Shown here piece after piece: positions 1 to 6,085 of a stretch of 7,675 nucleotides of DNA. This stretch comes from JAJFUI01 sp039679885 (GTDB taxonomy: Bacteria > Planctomycetota > Planctomycetia > Pirellulales > Thermoguttaceae): contig JBDKUC010000105.1 of the NCBI GenBank assembly GCA_039679885.1, positions 1 through 7,675 of the forward strand, given 5' to 3'. Positions within the stretch are counted from its first letter, which is position 1. Every line of letters begins with the position of its first letter. A program made the translations under genes and the position numbers. The notes beneath the pieces are model-generated. The model was not told the DNA's origin and searched no databases. It saw only the letters and a program-made list of their open reading frames with translations.

Positions 1-32
1 CGCAACAGGAGGACCGCAAAGTCGGCCGCGGG

Positions 33-89
33 CGTTCGTAGTCCCGCCTTTAGGCGGAATATGACCGGCTAAAGCCGGAACTACGAACG
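33..89. repeat. Inverted pair of REP-like hairpin units
   Basis: Two copies of one 25-bp unit lie head to head. Each unit is a 5-bp stem with a 4-nt loop followed by the tail ACTACGAACG. The right copy (65-89) has stem CCGGC/GCCGG around TAAA. The left copy is on the minus strand (33-57) and has stem CCGCC/GGCGG around TAAA in that orientation. They agree at 22 of 25 positions, and two of the three differences are a compensating C-G to G-C swap inside the stem. The tails also pair with each other (33-42 with 80-89), so the whole stretch can fold as two hairpins on a common stem. This resembles the paired REP/BIME arrangement of other bacteria; that comparison is inference. Confidence 0.75.
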
Positions 90-104
90 ACCGTGCAGTA
101 ATCT

Positions 105-130
105 CGTTCCCACGGTCCCCCGTGGGAACG
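105..130. repeat. Perfect 11-bp-stem hairpin
   Basis: CGTTCCCACGG (105-115) and its exact reverse complement (120-130) are separated by the 4-nt loop TCCC. There is no T-run after either arm, so it is not a classical intrinsic terminator. It lies downstream of the minus-strand DUF1570 gene, where it could protect a 3' end, but it looks more like one more dispersed spacer repeat. A diverged relative with the same GTTCCCACG core occurs at 221-246. Confidence 0.7.
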
Positions 131-138
131 CACCGGTT

Positions 139-246
139 GGACGCTCCGGCGTCCTCAGCACAACGCATTGGCTCGATACTGGTTGGCGATCCCGACGACG
201 CGGGAGCGTCGCTACGAGTGTGTTCCCACGCGGGAGCATGGGAACA
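139..246. repeat. Cluster of three further hairpins
   Basis: Three short stem-loops follow one another. GGACGC/GCGTCC lies at 139-144 and 149-154 with loop TCCG. CGACG/CGTCG lies at 196-200 and 207-211 with loop CGGGAG. TGTTCCCA/TGGGAACA lies at 221-228 and 239-246 with a 10-nt loop. The last shares its GTTCCCACG core with the hairpin at 105-130. No convincing gene is seen on either strand of 1-332, so this stretch is best described as repeat-derived spacer. Confidence 0.55.
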
Positions 247-276
247 AGGCCCTTCGACGATCATTAGACAGTATTG

Positions 277-303
277 CGGCTAAAGCCGGAACTACGAACG
301 ACC
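277..303 (+). repeat. Third copy of the REP-like unit
   Basis: These 27 bases are identical to positions 66-92, covering most of the hairpin, the ACTACGAACG tail and the following ACC. The base before the repeat differs (G instead of C), so the stem here is only 4 bp (277-280 with 285-288). The copy ends 29 bp before the stop codon of the minus-strand DUF1570 gene. Confidence 0.75.
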
Positions 304-332
304 TTGCCGTTCCCGTTGAGGACGCAACACGC

Positions 333-1637
333 CTATCGCACCCGGTTCATGTAACGCAGAAATTCGGCGTCGAGCGAATCGATCTCGCCGAATGCTCGGC
401 GGAAGTCGTCAATTCGCCGGTCCGGCCCGTCGGGAAGCAGAGCATGCTTGTTCGAGAGCATCGCCAAATAGGCGACGTATTCCTTCGGGTGCTTCTGCAT
501 CAGGAAGTACGTCAGCGCCCAGGCCTCGGCATAGGCGTCCAAGGCGTCCTTCGTGGTCTGGAACCGCCGGTCGTCGCGGATCAACTTCGTCAGCGAGTCG
601 GCCGGCCTCTTTTCCAGATTGTCGCGGAACCGCTCGAGCCGAGGGCGGTTGATGCCGCCGATGCCGCCCCAGCCCTTCGCGCTCCGAAGGTCCGGCGTCT
701 CGAAGTACATCGCGATTCCCTCGCTGAACCATCGTGGGCAATCGCTCAAACGCGTGTGCAGCCCGCAGTTGAACGCGATTTGGTGCGTCGCTTCGTGAAT
801 AATGTTGGCCACCGTCTGCTGAGCTTCGGGCTGGGCGAGGATCTGGTTGATCTGCGCCGCCGTCCGGTTTCGCGCTGCCCCGCGACTCTGCGAGCCCACG
901 CCCGTCAGATCGTACATCGTCATCCGGTTGCTCATCAGGCCGTAGTAGCTGAGGATCGAATCGGCGGCCTCGCCGGCCTCACCACGGGCGAACGCCAGGT
1001 ACGACTCTTTGTCGGCGAAGACGACGGCCACCAAGGGAAACTCGGGCTGACTTAGTTCGAACCCCTTGTGCGTCCAAAAGTTGGTGAACGCCCGATAGAG
1101 CTGCTCGAACAGGGCGCCGCACCACTGAGCGTAGGCGGGCGAGGTGTTGTAGAAGATGAGGTAGTGCGTCGTCGAGTGGCTCCGAAACCCGGGCGGCAAT
1201 TCACCCAGAAGCTGCTTGCCCAACTCGTCGCGCGTGTAAGGGCGAAAAGCCCGCTGGTCGCTCGTGTGTTTGATCTGCTCTTCGGGCGGGACGGTCCAGA
1301 GCACGCCATCGGGGGCCATCATCAACAGCCCACCGTCCTTCGCCTCGACCTCGAGCCGGCCGGCGATCTGCCGCGTCTTCCCATCGCGGCGAAACGTCAC
1401 GTGATCGACCGCAAAGGCGGACGCGGTTAGAAGAAATCCTACCGACAAGAAGAGGAAGACGCCACGGAGGCACGGAGGGCGCAAAACAGGTCTCACGCGA
1501 AGGCGCGAAGGCGCAGAGGAAGAGAGGGAAGAAAATGATGGTCCGCGGCGTTCCGCATCGGCGCTAACCGCCAGAGCGGAACACCGGGGTCGGCGAGTTC
1601 GTATGTCTGCCGGTGAATCATTCCTACGCTGTTTCAT
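333..1637 (-). CDS. Exported DUF1570 putative metallopeptidase
   Basis: The product (434 aa from the ATG at 1637) is a DUF1570-type protein, a family common in planctomycetes. Residues 281-285 read HEATH, an HExxH zinc-binding and catalytic motif. E306, in the FSEGIA segment 20 residues later, is a plausible third ligand, as in gluzincin peptidases. Activity is inferred; no substrate is known. A signal peptide is clear: basic residues up to R58, hydrophobic core GVFLFLSVGFLLTASAFA (59-76), and probable cleavage after AFA. The start is uncertain. With the ATG at 1637 the first 50 or so residues are arginine- and serine-rich and come from a dispersed repeat. An in-frame GTG at 1496 or TTG at 1484 would give a normal signal peptide of about 25-29 residues. 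None of the three has a good ribosome binding site. The frame stays open upstream to about 2627 inside the permease gene, which is not taken as coding. It is the last gene of the minus-strand run, 86 nt after the permease stop. Confidence 0.85.
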   Translation of the reverse strand: MKQRRNDSPADIRTRRPRCSALAVSADAERRGPSFSSLSSSAPSRLRVRPVLRPPCLRGVFLFLSVGFLLTASAFAVDHVTFRRDGKTRQIAGRLEVEAKDGGLLMMAPDGVLWTVPPEEQIKHTSDQRAFRPYTRDELGKQLLGELPPGFRSHSTTHYLIFYNTSPAYAQWCGALFEQLYRAFTNFWTHKGFELSQPEFPLVAVVFADKESYLAFARGEAGEAADSILSYYGLMSNRMTMYDLTGVGSQSRGAARNRTAAQINQILAQPEAQQTVANIIHEATHQIAFNCGLHTRLSDCPRWFSEGIAMYFETPDLRSAKGWGGIGGINRPRLERFRDNLEKRPADSLTKLIRDDRRFQTTKDALDAYAEAWALTYFLMQKHPKEYVAYLAMLSNKHALLPDGPDRRIDDFRRAFGEIDSLDAEFLRYMNRVR

Positions 1638-1709
1638 GAACGAACTGCTTCTCTTGATGTCTTCTCTGCTCTTATCTTCCTCTGCGTCTTTGCGCCTTCG
1701 CGTGAGACC
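1489..1709. repeat. Dispersed repeat element with 34-bp inverted ends
   Basis: Arms 1489-1522 and 1676-1709 are inverted copies matching at 32 of 34 positions. Both carry the GCGAAGGCG / GGTCTCACGCG wording typical of planctomycete spacer repeats. The interior holds a smaller inverted pair, GTTCCGC (1550-1556) and GCGGAAC (1576-1582). A further repeat-like stretch, CACGGAGGCACGGAG, lies at 1463-1477, just outside the left arm. The element fills the gap between the permease stop and the DUF1570 gene and runs into the DUF1570 5' end, where it supplies the ATG at 1637 and the residues before the signal peptide core. No transposase or target duplication is seen. Confidence 0.65.
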
Positions 1710-1723
1710 AGTGCGTCTGAGTG

Positions 1724-3250
1724 TCAGCCCTCTTCGCTCCGGGTGCTCTGCGCCTCCAGGATGCGTTCCATTATCCCAATTATAGCCCAGCCGAGGGAGG
1801 CCAGAATCGCGAACAGCAGCAGCATCGCCAGGCAGATGCCGGCGACCTGATCTTCGACGCCGTAGTGCAGCAGGCCGAACAGATGGATCGAGAGCGTTTG
1901 CACGCCGGGCGGCACGACGAGAATGCTCGCCGCCAAGTCGCCAAGGGCAACGACGAGCGAGACGATCAACGCCAGAACCAGGGCCGGCCATCGCGTTGGC
2001 AGCGCTATCAGAAAGAGCCTTGCCGTCGGGCCGGCCCCGTCCACCGCGGCGGCCTCGAGCATTTCCTTCGGCAGCGTCCGAAACGCGTACGAGAGGATGA
2101 AGATCGCCGGCGGCAACGCCCGAATCGTCAGCGCCAACAGTGGCGCCAGGATCGAATGGTCGTAAAGCTCGCCGAGAGGACCCGGTCGGTTCAGGAGCCA
2201 GATCACGGCCAAGCCAAGCACAGGGCCTGGCACAGCCAAGGACACGGCCGCAGTCGCCATCGCCGGCAGCGAACGCCTGCCGCCGCGACGGCCGAACCAG
2301 GCGAGCCCCGTCGCCAAGGTGACGGCCGCCACGGCCGCCAACGGACAAATGAGCATCGACCAACCTAGCCAGCGGCTGGAGTGCGATGGCGTGGAGACGA
2401 TCATGGTCAGGCACTGGCTTATCGAGAACTGACGCACCCGGCCGGCTGCGGTCTGCGACACCACGAGGCCGGCTTTGTAGATCAGGCTGCCCAACGGGAC
2501 GGCGACGAGGAACAAAAGCAAGCCGGCGGCCGTTAACGCAGCCAAGGGCCGCCAGCCTCCGAGCCGATAGCTCCAGCGACGTTGGCCAAGGCTCAGTGAC
2601 CGATCGCCCGGCGCAAGGGATCGGCACAGGACCATGCCGGCGACGACCAGCAGAGCGGTCGCGGCGACGCCCGAAAGCACGCCCGGCGGCGCGACACCTG
2701 GCTCCTGGCCGATGGCGATCAACGTATAGATCTCCTCGGCGTAGGTCCGCACGGCGAACAGGTCGGTGATGGTCATCTCACCGGCCACGCTCAGAGCGAC
2801 CCAGAGCGTGGCGACGCCGACAGCCGGAAGCGCGGCCGGGAGCGTGACGTGCCAAAAGACTTGCCAGCCGTTGCAATCCAGAGCGGCCGATTCTTCCAAT
2901 TCCGGCTCGGCTCTCGATAGCCCGAAGCCGGCGATCAGCACGACCCAGGGGACGGCCGCCGTGCTGTGGACCCAAATGGCGCCGCGCCAGCCTTCGAGCA
3001 AGAGCGGTGCGAAATGGGAGATCGTTGCCCAGCCTTGCAGGCCGAATCCGGCCTGCCACGCGGCGGCTTGCAGATAAAGCGGCACGAAGAGCATCAGCCC
3101 CAGCGCGGCCAGCCCCAGCCGCCGGCCCGGCAGGTCGGTCCGCACCAGCAGCCACGCGAGAAACGTTCCCAGCGGGACACTGATCGCGCAGGTTGCCGCA
3201 GCCAGCAGCGTCGTGTTCAGCAGAAGCGACAGCGTTCGTTGATCTACCAT
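1724..3250 (-). CDS. Two-domain ABC transporter permease, FbpB/ThiP-like
   Basis: This 508-aa polytopic membrane protein (about 12 helices) has two BPD_transp_1 halves in one chain, the architecture of FbpB/SfuB iron(III) and ThiP thiamine permeases. The second EAA loop, which docks on the ATPase, is canonical at residues 399-418: EAA, G405, then I-x-LP. The first, at 119-138, is weaker: E-E-S-A-A-L-D-C-N-G, ending V-T-L-P, with the usual glycine replaced. The C-terminal stretch with VPPG (446-449) and LLHYG (460-464) also fits the iron/thiamine group. Substrate is unknown; ferric iron is the default guess. The ATG at 3250 follows a GAGG-rich leader and lies 18 nt after the stop of the small membrane gene, so the two are probably co-transcribed. 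The usual partners, a periplasmic binding protein and an ATPase, are absent from the window, so they must be encoded elsewhere. Confidence 0.9.
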   Translation of the reverse strand: MVDQRTLSLLLNTTLLAAATCAISVPLGTFLAWLLVRTDLPGRRLGLAALGLMLFVPLYLQAAAWQAGFGLQGWATISHFAPLLLEGWRGAIWVHSTAAVPWVVLIAGFGLSRAEPELEESAALDCNGWQVFWHVTLPAALPAVGVATLWVALSVAGEMTITDLFAVRTYAEEIYTLIAIGQEPGVAPPGVLSGVAATALLVVAGMVLCRSLAPGDRSLSLGQRRWSYRLGGWRPLAALTAAGLLLFLVAVPLGSLIYKAGLVVSQTAAGRVRQFSISQCLTMIVSTPSHSSRWLGWSMLICPLAAVAAVTLATGLAWFGRRGGRRSLPAMATAAVSLAVPGPVLGLAVIWLLNRPGPLGELYDHSILAPLLALTIRALPPAIFILSYAFRTLPKEMLEAAAVDGAGPTARLFLIALPTRWPALVLALIVSLVVALGDLAASILVVPPGVQTLSIHLFGLLHYGVEDQVAGICLAMLLLFAILASLGWAIIGIMERILEAQSTRSEEG

Positions 3251-3268
3251 TGACCACGCCCTCGTTCC

Positions 3269-3670
3269 TCAGGGCGTGCCGCTCTGCCGCATGTGTCTAG
3301 AAATGATGGCTTCGGCAAACGTCAACACAACGCCCAACAAAGCCACGATGAGAGGCAGCCGATCCATTAGTTCTGCTCTCGCCGCACTGAACTTGTAGTA
3401 GTCAAGCACAAGCATGCTAAATGGCAGCAGGGAGAGTGTGAGGCTAAGCCAAGCCAAGTATCGGCGGGTCGGGAGCAGCGAGATTGGATATGCCAAACCA
3501 GCCCCTCCGAACAGAAAACACAATCCGACCAGTCGCCACGATAGAGGCACAAGGCCCTCGGGGCCAAACCCAATGACGCCGATGAGAAATCCCCACGACA
3601 TGCACGGCAGCCCCATCATCACACGCGCTGCCATGATAACATAGGAAACGCAGATGATCGCGGTTCTCAT
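3269..3670 (-). CDS. Small four-helix membrane protein, unknown function
   Basis: I do not recognise a family. The 133-residue product is strongly hydrophobic, with likely membrane segments near residues 4-35 (one or two short helices), 45-66, 71-92 and 105-124, a charged loop at 93-104 (KFSAARAELMDR) and a short basic tail. The ATG at 3670 is chosen because AAGGAA lies 7 nt before it. The in-frame ATG at 3688 has no such site and sits one base from the SPFH stop. The gene is squeezed between the SPFH gene and the permease with 19- and 18-nt gaps, which suggests translation from a shared message. Its base composition is unusual: I count about 55% GC over 3301-3660 (198 of 360), visibly lower than the genes on both sides, so it may be a later arrival in the cluster. 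Confidence 0.75.
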   Translation of the reverse strand: MRTAIICVSYVIMAARVMMGLPCMSWGFLIGVIGFGPEGLVPLSWRLVGLCFLFGGAGLAYPISLLPTRRYLAWLSLTLSLLPFSMLVLDYYKFSAARAELMDRLPLIVALLGVVLTFAEAIISRHMRQSGTP

Positions 3671-3676
3671 CGTCAC

Positions 3677-3682
3677 TTCCTT
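3677..3682 (-). promoter_or_regulatory. Ribosome binding site fixing the start of the membrane protein
   Basis: On the minus strand AAGGAA lies 7 nt upstream of the ATG at 3670. It favours that start over the ATG six codons earlier, whose codons would themselves contain this site. Confidence 0.55.
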
Positions 3683-3689
3683 GTGCATC

Positions 3690-5033
3690 TCAATTCAGAT
3701 CCCGGCCGACCAACTTCTGCTCAACCTGGTCCGCCTGCCAGGCGATGGCCGAGAGGATGCGGCTGACCTCGAGCGGCGTGACCGTTTCGGCCAGTTGGTT
3801 CGTCTGGAGGACAACCGTGTCCGCCTCGCCGACTTTCTTGATGGCGAATGCGCCATGGAGCGTGCCCGTGTTGTAGCGGAGCAGGTCGGCGGCGTTCTTC
3901 TCCAAATAGGGTCCGCAGACCGACCAGTAGTTGACCGTCGGATGGCCGGAGGCGTCAGTCTGGCCGAAATCGACGTTGACGATCTGCTTCCGCAGCGATC
4001 CGACCGGCACGGTGACTTGCATGGCGGTAGGCGTGCCGGTGATCGCGTAGCCGGCGGCGTTGGCCACGGCGCGGACGACAGCGGCCGGATCGACGGCTGC
4101 CGGTGCCAGACCGGAAAAGTCGGGACCGACCGAAACGCCTGCGGCCGCGACGCCGGCGGGCGTGGTTCGTTGCGGCGCTGGACCCTGCGAGGCCATGGCC
4201 TGCTGGATCATGCCGGGCATCATCATGCCGAAACCGGCGCCGAGGCCCATGCCCATCGTGCTGCCGGCGGCGCCGCCCCCCTGCTCTGCCAGCTTCGTCA
4301 TGCTGTTGGCCGCTTGGAACTTCATGAAGGCGTTCAGGTCGCCGACCGCGCCCATCGCGCTGCGAGCGTCAATGGCCTTCTGCACCTCTTCCGGCGGCGT
4401 GATCGCGTTGATGAAGAAATCGACCAGTTCCAGCCCGTACTTCGAGAACTCTTCGGCCACCTTCGCCCGAGTGCCGGCCGCCACCTCGTCGTATTTGGCC
4501 GGAAGGTCCAGCAGGCTGATCTTCAAGACGCCCAGCAGATCGGCCAGTCGGGCGACGATCAGGTCTCGCAGATAGGAGCTGACGGCCTCGGTTGTGTATT
4601 TGTTTTGCGTGCCGACAAGCGTGTTCAGGAGCACGGCGGAGTCGGCCACCCGGAACGAATACTTGCCGAAGCTGCGGAGCCGGACCATGCCGAACTCGGC
4701 GTCGCGGAACGTGATCGGCTGCAGGGTGCCCCATTTCTGGTCGATGAACGTCTGGCGGCCGATGAAATAGACGGCCGCCTGGAACGGCGACTTTTCCCAA
4801 GGAATGGTCAACAGCCGGGTCAGGATTGGCACGTTGGCCGTGGTGAGCGTGTGCCGGCCCGGGCCAAACGTATCGAGCGCCTTGCCGTCGCGGAGGAAGA
4901 CGGCTTCCTGGTTCTCTTGCACGACGAGCTGCGCGCCGAGCTTGATGTCGGCCGAGCCCTCCGGGGGAATTCGCTCGACGATCGATTGGTTCGTGTTATC
5001 GAAAAACTGAATGACTTCCAAGCGGATGCCCAT
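3690..5033 (-). CDS. SPFH-domain protein of the YdjI type with a YbjN-like C-terminus
   Basis: The 447-aa protein belongs to the stomatin/prohibitin-like group represented by Bacillus YdjI (COG4260). Diagnostic stretches are GAQLVVQENQEAVF (33-46), FGPGRHTL (56-63), SPFQAAVYF (82-90), KWGT (100-103), FRDAEFGMVRLRSFGKY (109-125) and MGAVGDLNAFMKFQAA (227-242). The SPFH fold covers about 35-225. No membrane helix is present, so it is probably a scaffold brought to the membrane by partners. A Gly/Met-rich segment (about 253-280) and an Ala/Pro linker (to about 335) follow. Relatives usually end in a zinc ribbon; none is seen here, and only one cysteine (373) lies in the tail. Instead residues 340-447 resemble YbjN / type III chaperone-like domains (LLRYN near 384-388, GAFAIKK 394-400, helical end); this is inference. 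AGGAG 6 nt before the ATG supports the start. The stop is 19 nt before the membrane protein gene. Confidence 0.9.
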   Translation of the reverse strand: MGIRLEVIQFFDNTNQSIVERIPPEGSADIKLGAQLVVQENQEAVFLRDGKALDTFGPGRHTLTTANVPILTRLLTIPWEKSPFQAAVYFIGRQTFIDQKWGTLQPITFRDAEFGMVRLRSFGKYSFRVADSAVLLNTLVGTQNKYTTEAVSSYLRDLIVARLADLLGVLKISLLDLPAKYDEVAAGTRAKVAEEFSKYGLELVDFFINAITPPEEVQKAIDARSAMGAVGDLNAFMKFQAANSMTKLAEQGGGAAGSTMGMGLGAGFGMMMPGMIQQAMASQGPAPQRTTPAGVAAAGVSVGPDFSGLAPAAVDPAAVVRAVANAAGYAITGTPTAMQVTVPVGSLRKQIVNVDFGQTDASGHPTVNYWSVCGPYLEKNAADLLRYNTGTLHGAFAIKKVGEADTVVLQTNQLAETVTPLEVSRILSAIAWQADQVEQKLVGRDLN

Positions 5034-5039
5034 GAAACG

Positions 5040-5044
5040 CTCCT
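5040..5044 (-). promoter_or_regulatory. Ribosome binding site of the SPFH gene
   Basis: AGGAG on the minus strand lies 6 nt upstream of the ATG at 5033. It stands between the 7-bp repeat array (5052-5100) and the start codon, so that array lies in the leader if transcription begins further upstream. Confidence 0.7.
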
Positions 5045-5051
5045 GGGATGA

Positions 5052-5100
5052 TTTCAGCTTTCAGCTTTCAGCTTTCAGCTGTCAGTTGTCAGTTGTCAGC
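5052..5100. repeat. Seven-unit tandem array of a 7-bp repeat
   Basis: The array has four exact TTTCAGC units, two TGTCAGT units and one TGTCAGC unit in perfect 7-bp register. It lies immediately upstream of the SPFH ribosome binding site. Its right half (5077-5100) is an imperfect inverted repeat of 5192-5215, matching at 19 of 24 positions, with every mismatch a transition. Confidence 0.8.
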
Positions 5101-5171
5101 AAAGCGGTCGCAACGGCAGGTTGGCTTGATCTCTACGGTCTAAAAGTTCGAAGACGTAGTATTCATGATCT

Positions 5172-5215
5172 CTGATAGTTGATCTCCAATAGCTGATGGC
5201 TGATAGCTGACAGCT
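5172..5215. repeat. Second, degenerate 7-bp array facing the first
   Basis: Six 7-bp units in register (CTGATAG, TTGATCT, CCAATAG, CTGATGG, CTGATAG, CTGACAG) end 3 bp from the stop codon of the upstream gene. CTGACAGCT (5207-5215) is the exact reverse complement of 5077-5085. Together with the first array it could form a long stem over the 5101-5191 spacer, in which no gene is seen. Confidence 0.6.
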
Positions 5216-5218
5216 ACT

Positions 5219-5725
5219 TCACTTCACTCCCTTGAGAATCTCTTCCCGCCCGTCCCATTGTCGCTCGATCTCATCGCTTTGCCGAAGCAGTTCCGCAATG
5301 GTGGCGGGCGCGGAGTTCGGCTGGCGCAGTTGCTCGGCCAGGGCGGTAAACGCATCGACCTGCTGGCCGAGTTGGGCGTCGTGCTCGTAGACGCGATCCA
5401 ACAGCGGCGCGTCGATTGCCACCAGATCGAATAGGCCGCTGTAGCCTTGCATAGCCCCGCGGATTCGGGCCAGAAGTCGGTCGAGCCGCACCCGGAGCCG
5501 GTCGATCATCGGCAGCAGATCGATCGCCGCCGCATCGGCCAGTCGCCGGGCCAACTCGTCGATCGCCCGCTTCGAGCGTTCGAGCCGATCGGCCATCCAA
5601 TTCCGCAGCAGTTCATCGCTCTCCCGACGGCAGTCCCGATCCAGATAGCCGCGGAAGCCGGGCAACTGCCGCATCAACTCTTCCAGATCGCTTCGTTTCG
5701 CGACGTAATCGTTCGGCTGGGGCAT
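5219..5725 (-). CDS. Conserved-looking helical protein upstream of the SPFH gene
   Basis: I cannot name this 168-aa protein. It has no signal peptide, membrane segment or cysteine and is almost entirely charged helix. The N-terminal part has a distinctive motif, LPGFRGYLDRDCRRESDELL at 21-40 (its C32 is the sole cysteine), then long amphipathic helices at about 41-90, a hydrophobic patch (GYSGLFDLVAID, 94-105) and a final helical region with an acidic C-terminus. I recall similar PG-[FY]-RGY...RRE-x-D motifs in small proteins next to YdjI-type SPFH genes, but could not check it. The ATG at 5725 is chosen because GGAAGGGAG lies 7 nt upstream; a TTG six codons earlier falls inside that site. 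The SPFH gene follows after a 185-nt repeat-bearing gap. A role as partner or adaptor of the SPFH scaffold is inferred from position only. Confidence 0.75.
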   Translation of the reverse strand: MPQPNDYVAKRSDLEELMRQLPGFRGYLDRDCRRESDELLRNWMADRLERSKRAIDELARRLADAAAIDLLPMIDRLRVRLDRLLARIRGAMQGYSGLFDLVAIDAPLLDRVYEHDAQLGQQVDAFTALAEQLRQPNSAPATIAELLRQSDEIERQWDGREEILKGVK

Positions 5726-5732
5726 CGCATTT

Positions 5733-5741
5733 CTCCCTTCC
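5733..5741 (-). promoter_or_regulatory. Ribosome binding site fixing the start of the helical protein
   Basis: GGAAGGGAG on the minus strand is 7 nt from the ATG at 5725. An ATG at 5730 is out of frame and too close to the site, and a TTG at 5743 overlaps it. Confidence 0.6.
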
Positions 5742-5764
5742 AAGACGGCCGGACAAGTCCCTCT

Positions 5765-5770
5765 ATCATA
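5765..5770 (-). promoter_or_regulatory. Candidate -10 box for the minus-strand run
   Basis: TATGAT on the minus strand (5 of 6 to TATAAT) is about 40 nt upstream of the helical protein's start. The -35 is poor: the best 18-nt-spaced candidate, CTACCA at 5789-5794, matches 3 of 6. The position suits the first gene of the minus-strand run. Confidence 0.3.
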
Positions 5771-5820
5771 CTGGGCGGAGCGGCCGCGTGGTAGTGGATC
5801 TGGGCCGGGAGAGTCGATCC

Positions 5821-5957
5821 CTGAGACGGACCAGTGTACTGTCTCAGAAATGACGGTCTGGATGTTGCATCATTCAGGAGTCGCCGTGTCTCACGCTTGC
5901 GTGGGCATGATTCGACGGCGAGCATGCTTGCTGTCTCGCTGCGCTCGCTTAGCGAGC
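5821..5957. repeat. Hairpin-rich repeats in the divergent spacer
   Basis: Three inverted repeats are visible: CTGAGAC/GTCTCAG at 5821-5827 and 5841-5847, CACGC/GCGTG at 5892-5896 and 5899-5903 with a 2-nt loop, and GCTCGC/GCGAGC at 5943-5948 and 5952-5957 with loop TTA. The GAGCATG word occurs on both sides of the last one. The whole spacer 5726-6210 has no convincing gene; apart from the two promoter candidates it looks like a patchwork of degraded dispersed repeats. Confidence 0.6.
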
Positions 5958-6085
5958 ATGGCACCCAAAAATCCCCAACAGACTGAACCACTACACGAGG
6001 AAGCCCGTCCTACGGCGGCTGCCTTGGCGCGCCTATCCCGGTTCCCCATCCTCTCCACGTCCTCGAAATTCGCCCCCGATTCGTC

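Noticed and set aside
168..1055. A 295-codon plus-strand frame opposite the DUF1570 gene.
   Set aside because: The opposite strand encodes the HEATH motif and a coherent DUF1570 protein; this translation has shadow-like composition and no recognisable motif.
1638..2627. In-frame open extension of the DUF1570 frame deep into the permease gene, minus strand.
   Set aside because: It overlaps the well-supported permease in another frame, its translation is arginine- and proline-rich with no domain, and GC-rich DNA often lacks stops in such frames.
3654..5051. A 465-codon plus-strand frame opposite the SPFH gene.
   Set aside because: It is the antisense shadow of the clear SPFH protein, very rich in Arg, Asp, Gly and His.
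5101..5171. Possible tRNA or small RNA, because of AAGTTCGAAGA resembling a T-loop.
   Set aside because: No acceptor stem, anticodon arm or flanking stem pairs with it.
5052..5215. Possible CRISPR array.
   Set aside because: The repeats are 7 bp and contiguous, with no unique spacers and no cas genes nearby.
5889..5960. Short plus- and minus-strand frames crossing the divergent spacer.
   Set aside because: They translate hairpin repeats, lack ribosome binding sites and have no coherent protein character.
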